Source of the DNA: Kitasatospora phosalacinea
GTDB taxonomy: Bacteria > Actinomycetota > Actinomycetes > Streptomycetales > Streptomycetaceae
NCBI RefSeq assembly: GCF_000717185.1
Contig: NZ_JNYE01000129.1
Coordinates: 1-18,067 of the forward strand
Length of the DNA: 18,067 nt
Direction of reading: 5' to 3'
Shown: piece by piece, positions 6,329 through 12,891 of the stretch
Layout: each line of letters begins with the position of its first letter
Position numbering within the stretch: position 1 is the first letter of the stretch
Translations under genes and position numbers: made by a program
The notes under the pieces: model-generated
The model's database searches: none
Seen by the model: the letters and a program-made list of their open reading frames with translations, nothing else
What the model was told of the DNA's origin: nothing

Positions 6329-6445
6329 GTGGACCCCCGCAGAACCGCCAAGGCCGTCGCCGTACTCGCCGCCGCCACCCTGCAGCTCGTCCGCACCGCG
6401 GTCCGCGTACGGCGCACCCGCGACGGCCAGCGGAGGGTCCGGTGA
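6329..6445 (+). CDS. 38-aa basic ORF, unknown
   Basis: A GTG-started ORF with AGAGGA (6319-6324) at good spacing. The product starts MDPRRTAKAVAVLAAATLQL and ends in an Arg-rich tail. It has one short hydrophobic/amphipathic helix (about residues 8-21) followed by seven Arg residues. Its TGA overlaps the next GTG (GTGA, 6442-6445). Coupling on the downstream side and a proper ribosome-binding site argue that it is translated. No family is recognised; a small membrane-associated peptide is possible. Confidence 0.5.
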   Translation: MDPRRTAKAVAVLAAATLQLVRTAVRVRRTRDGQRRVR

Positions 6446-6703
6446 GCCCGCTCGGCGTCCTCGCCGACCTGCAACGGCGCATGGACCTGATGCTGCCCGC
6501 CCGGTGGCAGTACGCGACGGCTGCCGCGGGCATGGCGGCGACATTCGTCGTGTTCGGCATCGTCGACGGCACGGCCGTGGTCGGCGATCGCCGTGAACGT
6601 GCTGACCGGCACCGCCATCAGCGTGCCGGTCACCGCCGGAATGCGGCAACTGGGCCGCGCCCCCGGGCCAGCACCGGCTCAGGAATGCCGCCCCTCGAAG
6701 TGA
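6442..6703 (+). pseudogene. Small membrane protein interrupted by a one-base frameshift
   Basis: Reading from GTG 6442 gives MSPLGVLADLQRRMDLMLPA, then RWQYATAAAGMAATFVVFGI and VDGTA. The sense then moves one frame over at about 6577 and continues as WSAIAVNVLTGTAISVPVTA, then GMRQLGRAPGPAPA, to TGA 6701-6703. Together this is about 86 aa with two membrane segments, a coherent small membrane protein. One extra G near 6577 explains the break. Left uncorrected, the first frame runs on into the RCK gene and gives a misleading fusion. It may be a sequencing error or a real inactivation. Function unknown. Confidence 0.6.
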
Positions 6704-6765
6704 CACAACGTCAACGACCCGGCCGGGACGGAGAACCCGCGCGTCCGAGTGAGGAGACTGCACCG

Positions 6766-8637
6766 GTGAGCACCCCACCCGGCACCACCGACAGCGACCA
6801 CCCCGCACCACTGCCCCGCCCCCGCAGCGCCTCCGGCGGCACGCCGCAGCAGGGCGGGCACATGGTGATCTGCGGCGGGGACGCGCTCGCCCACCGCCTG
6901 GCCGTCGAGCTCGCCGACCGCTACGGGCAGCGCGTCACCGTGGTCGTCCCCTCGCTGCAGCACGGCCACGGGCCGCGGATCGCGGCGCTCGCCGCCGACC
7001 CGCAGCGCTCCGTGGACGTCATCGAGACGGGCGAGACCGACGAGACGGCCCTCACAGCGGCCGGCGTCGAACAGGCCTCCGCGCTCGCCCTGACCTCCGA
7101 GGACGACCAGGCCAACCTGCACGCCGCCCTGCGCGCCCGCCGCCTGAATCCGGACCTGCGCCTGGTGGTGCGGGTCTTCAACCGGCGCCTGGGCCAGCGC
7201 GTCGAACAACTCCTCGACCGCACGGTCCTGTCCCGCCACCCCGGCCTGTCCGCCGCCGCACTGGAGGCGTCCACCACCGTGCTCTCGGCCTCCGCCACGG
7301 CCACCCCCGCCCTGGTCGCCGCCGCGCTCGGCGGCCGCTCCCACGCCCTGCACATCGACGGCCGACTCCTGCGCGTCGCCGAACTCGAACCCGGCGCCCG
7401 CCCCGACGGCACCCCGCTCGCCCTCCTCGCCACCGAGCCCCGCCCCGGCTCCGACCCCGCCGACCACCTACTGCCCGACCCCGACACCATCGGAGCCGAC
7501 CGGCCCCGCGCCGTCCTGGAACTCCTGGGCCGCGCCGAACCGCCACCCCGCCCCCGCCGCCGGCCCGCCCTCGCGGGCCTGCCACTGGCCGACCTGTTCA
7601 CCTCCCGCCTGCGCTGGGCCCTGGCCGCGCTCACCGCCCTGGTCCTCACCCTGACCGCCGTCAGCTGGCAGCTCACCGGCCGGCCGCCGCTGCACGCCGC
7701 CTGGCTCGTCATCCTGGACGTCCTGGGCATCGCCGACCCCGCCGACGACGCCGGGCCGGCCGGCAAGACCCTGCAGATCCTCTCCGCGATCGCCGGGATG
7801 CTCCTCATGCCCCTGCTGATCGCCCTCGCCCTCGACGCGCTCGGCACCTTCCGCACCGCCACCGCCCTGCGCCGACCCCCGCGCACCCTGTCCGGACACG
7901 TCGTCCTGGTCGGCCTCGGCCGGGTCGGCAGCCGGGTCCTGGACCGGCTGTGCGAACTCGACGTCCCCGTCGTCTGCGTCGACCGCGACCCCACCGCCGC
8001 CGGTGTCGCCCGCGCCCGCACCCACAACGTGCCCGTGGTGATCGGCGACGCCACCCAGGACGGCGTCCTCGACGCCGCGAAGGCCGGGCGGGCCCGCGCC
8101 CTGCTCGCCCTCACCAGCGACGACGGCACCAACCTCGAAGCCGCCCTCGCCGCCCGCGAGCTGCACCCCCGCCTGCGCGTGGTGCTGCGGTTGTTCGACG
8201 ACGACTTCGCCGGCGACATCTACCGCGCCCTGCGCGACTCCTACCCGCACGCCGAGACCCGCAGCCGCAGCGTCTCCTTCCTCGCCGCGCCCGCGTTCGC
8301 CTCCGCCATGATGGGCCGCCAGGTCCTGGGCGCCATCGCCGTCAGCCGCGAAGTCCTGCTCGTCGCCGCCCTCGACACCACCGGCAACCCCCACCTGGCG
8401 GGCCGCACTGTCGCCGCCGCCCACCGGCCCGGCGCCTGGCGCGTCCTGGCCCTCGACCTCGCCGCCCCCGACCGCCGCAGCCCCGACCTCGCCGACCCCT
8501 ACACCACCGCCCCCGAACTCCTGTGGAACCCCGACCCCGCCCACGTCCTCGCCGACGGAGACCGCGTCGTCGTCGCCACCACCCGAGAAGGCCTCAGCCA
8601 CCTCACCACCGGCACCCGCATGACAGCCCCCCAGTGA
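6766..8637 (+). CDS. RCK-2TM-RCK channel-like protein (TrkA-N/TrkA-C domains)
   Basis: A 623-aa protein. Order seen: a degenerate N-terminal RCK/TrkA-N domain (about 33-150, starting HMVICGGDALAHRLAVELA); a middle region (150-280); a basic linker; two membrane helices (about 284-302 and 336-360) around a short hydrophobic segment (308-322); then a well-formed second TrkA-N domain (377-500) with LVGLGRVGSRVLDRL at 381-395 and acidic D406 for NAD(H) binding; then a TrkA-C-like end. The layout resembles 2TM potassium channels with RCK gating and CASTOR-type channels. No TVGYG selectivity filter is visible; the pore region reads LDVLGIADPADDAG. The GTG start has GAGGAG (6751-6756) nine bases upstream; longer in-frame extension belongs to the frameshifted gene before it. 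Likely a ligand-gated cation channel or regulator. Confidence 0.85.
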   Translation: MSTPPGTTDSDHPAPLPRPRSASGGTPQQGGHMVICGGDALAHRLAVELADRYGQRVTVVVPSLQHGHGPRIAALAADPQRSVDVIETGETDETALTAAGVEQASALALTSEDDQANLHAALRARRLNPDLRLVVRVFNRRLGQRVEQLLDRTVLSRHPGLSAAALEASTTVLSASATATPALVAAALGGRSHALHIDGRLLRVAELEPGARPDGTPLALLATEPRPGSDPADHLLPDPDTIGADRPRAVLELLGRAEPPPRPRRRPALAGLPLADLFTSRLRWALAALTALVLTLTAVSWQLTGRPPLHAAWLVILDVLGIADPADDAGPAGKTLQILSAIAGMLLMPLLIALALDALGTFRTATALRRPPRTLSGHVVLVGLGRVGSRVLDRLCELDVPVVCVDRDPTAAGVARARTHNVPVVIGDATQDGVLDAAKAGRARALLALTSDDGTNLEAALAARELHPRLRVVLRLFDDDFAGDIYRALRDSYPHAETRSRSVSFLAAPAFASAMMGRQVLGAIAVSREVLLVAALDTTGNPHLAGRTVAAAHRPGAWRVLALDLAAPDRRSPDLADPYTTAPELLWNPDPAHVLADGDRVVVATTREGLSHLTTGTRMTAPQ

Positions 8638-8921
8638 AACCTGCCACCGTGCCATCCGGCCGTGCCGGCGAACGGGCGTCATCCGCCGTGGCGGGCCGGT
8701 GGACCGAGCAACTGCCCGTCGGGCCAGTCGCGCCTGCAGCCTCGTCGACCAGGGCGCCGCCACCGACGCGGCCTGCCCCACCCGATCACCGCCGTCGTGC
8801 CGCGCAGGCTTCCAAGCGCGCCCTCGGCGTGCCTCCGTCGGTTCTCCGGCGCGAGTCAGCAGGGGCTCGCCCCCGGGGTGCGCGGCCGTATCGGTGGCCT
8901 CGCTTCGGCGGCGTCAACGGC
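8638..8921. other. Intergenic region without recognisable gene
   Basis: About 280 bp between the RCK gene and the TetR promoter. A small hairpin, CCGGC-CGT-GCCGG (8656-8668), about 20 bases after the stop codon could terminate the RCK operon, but it is short. Open frames here lack codon bias and ribosome-binding sites. Confidence 0.4.
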
Positions 8922-8950
8922 TTGACGCTCTAGGGCGGTTGACCTACGTT
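8922..8950 (+). promoter_or_regulatory. Promoter of the TetR-YciI operon
   Basis: TTGACG (8922-8927, 5/6), a 17-base spacer, then TACGTT (8945-8950, TAnnnT type). The start point would be near 8957, giving a roughly 30-nt leader with an AGGGGG ribosome-binding site just before ATG 8987. The -10 box lies inside the inverted repeat at 8939-8965. Confidence 0.65.
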
Positions 8951-8965
8951 ATGGCTCTAGGTCAA
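8939..8965. promoter_or_regulatory. Inverted repeat overlapping the promoter, probable TetR operator
   Basis: TTGACCTA (8939-8946) and TAGGTCAA (8958-8965) are perfect 8-bp arms separated by 11 bases. They span the -10 box and the predicted start point, the classic place for TetR autorepression. A CTCTAGG repeat (8928 onward and 8955 onward) overlaps it and may be a half-site. Confidence 0.65.
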
Positions 8966-8986
8966 TCGTCCTACGAGGGGGATACC

Positions 8987-9553
8987 ATGCCCGCTGTGGC
9001 GACCCGCGAACAGATCGTCGCGGCGGCGGACCGGCTCTTCTACCACCACGGATACGAGCACACCTCGTTCGCAGACATCGCCGGAGCCGTCGGCCTGTCG
9101 CGGGGCAACTTCTACTACCACTTCAAGTCCAAGGACGCGATCCTGGACGCGGTGATCGACGCCCGCCTCGCCGCCACCCGGCGGATGCTGGAGCAGTGGG
9201 AGGCCGAGGCGCCGACCCCGGCCGGACGGATCATGCGGTACGTCGAGATCGTGCTGACCAACCGCGCCGACATCCAGGACTACGGCTGCCCCGTGGGCAC
9301 CCTCACCACCGAGCTGGCCAAGCTGGAGCACGCCATGCTCGGCCAGGCCGGCCGCCTGTTCACCCTCTTCCGCGAATGGCTGCGCGAGCAGTTCATCCTG
9401 CTCGGGCACGCCGAGCAGGCCGACGAACTGGCGATGCACGTCCTCGCCTTCAGCCAGGGCGTCGCCGTCATGGCCAACGCTTTCCACGACGAAGCGTTCA
9501 TCCGGCGCGAAGTCGACCGGATGCGCCAGTGGCTGCACACCTACGAGAGATGA
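8987..9553 (+). CDS. TetR family transcriptional regulator
   Basis: A 188-aa protein. The N-terminal TetR helix-turn-helix spans about residues 8-54: IVAAADRLFYHHGYEHTSF, then DIAGAVGLSRGNFYYHFKSK, the family's most conserved stretch. The rest is a helical ligand-binding and dimer domain with CPVGTLTTELAKLE around residue 101. That CP-x-G segment is common in the TetR_C_16/AcrR-like group that often senses electrophiles or lipophilic compounds, though ligand identity cannot be read here. ATG 8987 is chosen because AGGGGG precedes it and the domain starts immediately; the open frame extends upstream into non-coding DNA. The YciI gene follows after nine bases, so both form one autoregulated unit. 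Confidence 0.92.
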   Translation: MPAVATREQIVAAADRLFYHHGYEHTSFADIAGAVGLSRGNFYYHFKSKDAILDAVIDARLAATRRMLEQWEAEAPTPAGRIMRYVEIVLTNRADIQDYGCPVGTLTTELAKLEHAMLGQAGRLFTLFREWLREQFILLGHAEQADELAMHVLAFSQGVAVMANAFHDEAFIRREVDRMRQWLHTYER

Positions 9554-9562
9554 GAGACAAGC

Positions 9563-9847
9563 ATGTTCGTCGTCCTGCTCCGGTTCTCCGACAACAAGGC
9601 CGCCGCCGCCCAGCACATGGCCGCCCACCAGCAGTGGATCAAGCACGGCCTGGACGACGGGGTCTTCCTCCTGGTCGGCAGCATCCAGCCCGGCCTCGGC
9701 GGCGCGGTCCTCGCCCACAACACCACGCCCGAGGAACTGAGCAAGCGCGTCGACGAAGACCCCTTCGTCGCGCAGAACGTCGTCACCGCAGAAATCATCG
9801 AAATCGTCCCGGGCACGGCGGACGAGCGCTTGAGCTTCCTACTGTAG
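9563..9847 (+). CDS. YciI-like family protein
   Basis: A 94-aa ferredoxin-like-fold protein of the YciI/YCII-related family: MFVVLLRFSDNKAAAAQHMA, then HQQWIKHGLDDGVFLLVGSI, and PFVAQNVVTAEIIEIVP near the end. The His at about 22 with the following Asp/Gly-rich turn fits the family active-site region. Members are small enzymes or binding proteins, some dehydrochlorinases, most uncharacterised. Here it is the only apparent target of the adjoining TetR, so it may process the TetR ligand. The ribosome-binding site is weak (GAGAGACAAG), consistent with coupling to tetR across a 9-bp gap. Confidence 0.85.
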   Translation: MFVVLLRFSDNKAAAAQHMAAHQQWIKHGLDDGVFLLVGSIQPGLGGAVLAHNTTPEELSKRVDEDPFVAQNVVTAEIIEIVPGTADERLSFLL

Positions 9848-9851
9848 GGAC

Positions 9852-10091
9852 ATCGGGTCTGCGGTCAGTGTGGTGGCGTCGGACGTCGACCTCGACGACG
9901 GAGTACTTCCCGAACCGCTTCTCCTCGTCGAGCAGCCGGTGCGGGACGGGAAACAGCCGCACGTGCCGCACGGGGTCGGTGTCCAGGCGGATGCCGGCGG
10001 CGCAGCAGGTTTCCAGGTACTTGTGCGAGACGTCGGGATACGTCTTGACGGTGATCAGGATGCGCGCTCGTTCCCAGCCCGATGCCGACAT
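9852..10091 (-). pseudogene. Truncated DUF488-associated protein, N-terminal remnant
   Basis: The remaining N-terminal part reads RILITVKTYPDVSHKYLETC, then AGIRLDTDPVRHVRLFPVPH, then RLLDEEKRFGKYSVVEVDV. It resembles a family of uncharacterised proteins (the KTYP...GIR...R-x-YPVP pattern) that I recall beside DUF488 genes, usually well over 200 aa. Here recognisable sequence stops at about residue 80, a few bases from the stop codon of the convergent YciI gene. The frame then runs 18 codons antisense into yciI (to 9795), which has no sense as protein. The start is sound (GGGGGG five bases before ATG 10091). I read this as a gene whose 3' part was removed by an insertion or deletion at about 9848-9855. 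Confidence 0.55.
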
Positions 10092-10181
10092 GCCAGCCCC
10101 CCTGGTTCGACTCCTGTCGCCATTGGGCGGCCAGGGTGCCGAATGCGCAAGGGTGCTTGTTCGGAAGGGAGTTGAAGCGGA

Positions 10182-10856
10182 TCATGCCAGGGCCGCGACG
10201 GGCAGCGCGGTGCGCTGGTGCAGTTCCGCCAGCACGGCCTGGCGGTGGCAGCGGCTCTCGTCCTGCTCGAAGCACAGCACCGCCACCGAACGCCCGACGG
10301 CCAGCTCGGCCAGCTCCCGGCGGGCCGGCTCCGACGCCGGGACGTCGGCGAACACCGCCAGGCCCTCGCCGACGCGGCCGTCCCAGAACGGCACCCGGTT
10401 GTCCTTCGGGTTGCCCGGCGAGCGCAGGTGCAGATAGGAGATGTCCGCCTCGGCCAGGGCCGCGCTCAGCCGCGACTTGCTGAACCCGGGCTTGCGGCTG
10501 ATCGGTGTCAGTCGGACATCCGCCACCGCGTCCACCCCCGCACCGACCAGCGCCGTCACGAACGAGTCGATCGTCCGCCCCTCGTAACCCGTGGACCACC
10601 ACAGGCCCGGTACCGGATCCGCAGCCGCCACCAGCTCGTCCACCGTCACCTCCATGACCCGCGCCAACGCCATGACGGTGAACAGCCCGGGCTGCGCCAC
10701 GCCCGCGCTCTCCGGGCGGGACAGCGTGAGCAGGGGGACGCCGGCGGCACGGGCCAGCGCGGGCCGGGTCAGGCCGCGGGCCTCACGCAGTGCTCGCAAC
10801 CAGCGGCCCAGGCAGTGGGCGCGTTCGGAGCCATCGGCGTAGCGACGACCAGACAA
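10182..10856 (-). CDS. HTH-DUF488 fusion protein
   Basis: A 224-aa protein. Residues about 15-78 form a Cro/CI-type helix-turn-helix (LGRWLRALREARGLTRPALA, then RAAGVPLLTLSRPE). Residues 85-224 form a DUF488 domain with its hallmarks: STGYEGRTIDSF (88-99), DVRLTPISRKPGFSKSRL (113-130), YLHLRSPGNPKDNR (141-154) and LCFEQDESRCHR (194-205). The Cys-His in the last motif is invariant in the family, whose activity is unknown but which is often found in accessory regions. The start is TTG 10856; AGGA is eight bases upstream. TAGGAT ends seven bases before the TTG, so a leaderless transcript is also possible. The truncated gene at 9852-10091 follows after 90 bp and was probably co-transcribed. Confidence 0.85.
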   Translation of the reverse strand: MSGRRYADGSERAHCLGRWLRALREARGLTRPALARAAGVPLLTLSRPESAGVAQPGLFTVMALARVMEVTVDELVAAADPVPGLWWSTGYEGRTIDSFVTALVGAGVDAVADVRLTPISRKPGFSKSRLSAALAEADISYLHLRSPGNPKDNRVPFWDGRVGEGLAVFADVPASEPARRELAELAVGRSVAVLCFEQDESRCHRQAVLAELHQRTALPVAALA

Positions 10857-11104
10857 GGCAGAAATCCTAACGAGCAGTCAGCTGGCGTCCCTCGCCGCGT
10901 CCCCGATCGGGTGAAGACCGTAAGCAGCGACGGACCGTGGAAGTCACGGTGCAGCGTCGCGAGCCATTGGCCGTACCCATGGAAATGGCGTACGGGCTCC
11001 ACACCCCGGCGCTTTCCTTCCAGTAGCGGCGCCGCCTGAGTGGCCACGCGCTGGTGGTGACGCAGCAGCGTGGACGTGGTGGACGCAGGCCGAAACGGTG
11101 TTCT
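10857..11104. other. Intergenic region, no gene seen
   Basis: About 250 bp between the HTH-DUF488 gene and the end of the Mrr-type nuclease gene. A minus-strand open frame (start 11047) has poor third-position GC bias and no recognisable sequence. The only suggestive element is the -10-like TAGGAT just before the DUF488 start. Confidence 0.4.
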
Positions 11105-12610
11105 TCAGTCGATGTCGCCAGGCTCCCAGCCAGGTGGGATCTTCGAGAGTCCGATCAAAGCGTCGATGCCGAGGTGTTCGAGGAGCAGGGCCTTCAGGTT
11201 GCGGCCGTCGATCAGGTCCAGTCGCTGGCCGTTGCGGTGCGCGATCTCCCAACTGGCCTTGCCGTACCAGGAGGTGGTGACGAGGACGCCGCGGGCGGCC
11301 TGCTTGTCCTGGAGGGTGCCGAGCAGGGCCCGGACGACCTCGGGGCTGACGACGTTCTTGGTGCGTTTGGCCTGGACGGCGATCACGGTGACGCCCACCG
11401 GGTCGCGCCGGACGGCGACGGCGTCCAGGCCGTCGTCGCGGGAGTTCTGGGTGCGCCAGGTCTCATACCCCATGGCGGTGAACAGCTCGCGCACCAGGCG
11501 CTCGAACGCGAACGGGTCCATCTGCAGCAGGTCGGGGCGGCTGTCGAGCGGGCCGACGACGGCGGTCTCGGCGGCGATCTTGAACCGGGCGGGGTCGAAG
11601 TCGACGATCGGCGGCACCGGCTCCAGGTCGTGCGGGTGCCGGGAGACCACCGCACCGAGGTTGCGCAGGCAACGCTGCGGGTCCAACCTCGGCTCGTCCA
11701 GGACGAGTTCGGCGAAGTCCGCACGCTCGACCACCATGCTCACCACGCACGGGCGCACCGCCCGCCCGGTCGCGGGATCGGTCGTGGCCACGTGTCCGTT
11801 GAGGACGACCGTGCCCACCAGGCCAACCGGTGTCACCGAGAACGCCTCGTCCAGCGCCCGCAGGGCCAACCGCGCCAGCAGCCGCCGGTAGGTCTCCTGG
11901 AGGTCGGCCTCCTTGGCCGGCTGCGGGACGACCTCCCCGCGCTGCGCGAGGAACCGGTACCCGGACACGGCCGGCACCACGTCCTGCGCGGGGAGCGCCA
12001 CCTCGACGAGCAACTGCCCGGCCTCCGGCACGTACCCGACCGCCGCGTCCTCCCGGCACCCGGCGGGCACCGGCGAGCGCCGCAGCAGGTCCTCCACCAC
12101 CTCCGCCACCCCGGCCGCCCCGTCGTGCGCCAACGCACCCTCGACGAGCGGGTGCCAGTCCTCCAGCCCGTCCGGCCGGTCGCGCAGCACCGACTCCAAC
12201 TCGTCCAGCACAGCCGCGACTTCACGGCTGCGCTGCTCGGCCTCCTCCTTCAACCGCTGCTTCAGTGCCTCGCGATCAAGCCGCTCCCGCTCCCGGAGAG
12301 CACGTTCCTGCTCGCGCTGCCGCTGCTGTGCCTCGCGTTCGCGCGCACTCTGGCGCTTGGCGAGGTCGGCCTCGATCCGGGCCGCCTCCTTGGCCTTCGC
12401 AGCGTCCTGTTTGGCGAGGAGCTTCTCCCCGGCGGCCAGCAGCCGGGCGTGCTCGGCCGCCGGATCAGGCCGACGGGGCGTGCGCGGCCGTCTCGCCGCA
12501 GCGGGCTTCGCCGCGGCCGCCTGCCCCGACCCAGCCTGGGCGAGCTTGGCCTGCTGCTTGGCCAACAGCGCCTCCGCCAGCAACTCCGCCACCGTCTTGC
12601 GCCGCGCCAA
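11105..12610 (-). CDS. Coiled-coil Mrr-type restriction endonuclease
   Basis: A 501-aa protein. Seen: a basic Ala/Arg/Lys-rich N-terminus, a long charged coiled coil (about 60-145), a middle domain of unknown type (145-360), and a C-terminal Mrr_cat nuclease domain (364-480). The last has PFAFERLVRELFTAMGYET, then DDGLDAVAV (D396) and VIAVQAK (Q413-A-K415), the D...(E/Q)xK catalytic signature. Mrr-family enzymes cut modified or foreign DNA. The coiled coil and middle domain probably give oligomerisation and target sensing. The start is TTG 12610, right after a GGGGAGGG ribosome-binding site and matching the MARRKTVAEL beginning; a longer frame to 12772 is unsupported. It is divergent from the OLD nuclease across a 281-bp region. 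Confidence 0.82.
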   Translation of the reverse strand: MARRKTVAELLAEALLAKQQAKLAQAGSGQAAAAKPAAARRPRTPRRPDPAAEHARLLAAGEKLLAKQDAAKAKEAARIEADLAKRQSAREREAQQRQREQERALRERERLDREALKQRLKEEAEQRSREVAAVLDELESVLRDRPDGLEDWHPLVEGALAHDGAAGVAEVVEDLLRRSPVPAGCREDAAVGYVPEAGQLLVEVALPAQDVVPAVSGYRFLAQRGEVVPQPAKEADLQETYRRLLARLALRALDEAFSVTPVGLVGTVVLNGHVATTDPATGRAVRPCVVSMVVERADFAELVLDEPRLDPQRCLRNLGAVVSRHPHDLEPVPPIVDFDPARFKIAAETAVVGPLDSRPDLLQMDPFAFERLVRELFTAMGYETWRTQNSRDDGLDAVAVRRDPVGVTVIAVQAKRTKNVVSPEVVRALLGTLQDKQAARGVLVTTSWYGKASWEIAHRNGQRLDLIDGRNLKALLLEHLGIDALIGLSKIPPGWEPGDID

Positions 12611-12804
12611 CGACCCTCCCCGCCCCCGGCCGCCCCACGGCGGCACCCACCCGACCTCCGCGAGCCCTACCCACCCGCACCCACACCGAACCGGCGGTAC
12701 CGGGCAGCTGTGGAGCAGCCCCAGGCGTGGGTGGTCGGCGGTGCATCGGATGCCACCCTGCAGCCCGAGCACGCCAGGGCGGCTCTTGCCGCCCCGCTAT
12801 TTCG

Positions 12805-12834
12805 CTGACCCTCAGTCACATCGGCTACTAGCAT
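12805..12834 (+). promoter_or_regulatory. Possible promoter of the OLD nuclease gene
   Basis: CTGACC (12805-12810, 4/6), an 18-base spacer, then TAGCAT (12829-12834). Transcription would start near 12841, about 50 bases before the ATG. The rest of the 12611-12891 region shows no gene. Confidence 0.4.
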
Positions 12835-12891
12835 TCACATACGTCGCAGATCGCCGACCGTCCCACCGCCCTCGCACGCCACAAGGTACCG

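Noticed and set aside
5965..6765. Upstream extension of the RCK gene, giving an apparent 890-aa protein
   Set aside because: It reads through the STAS gene and a frameshifted membrane gene in the wrong frame; GTG 6766 has GAGGAG and starts just before the first domain.
10098..10126. GGTTCGACTCC resembling a tRNA T-arm, possible attachment-site remnant
   Set aside because: The flanking bases do not form the five-pair stem and no acceptor, D or anticodon arm is found nearby; probably chance.
10769..11047. Minus-strand 92-codon ORF
   Set aside because: Third-position GC is lower than in real genes here, it overlaps the DUF488 N-terminus in another frame, and nothing is recognisable.
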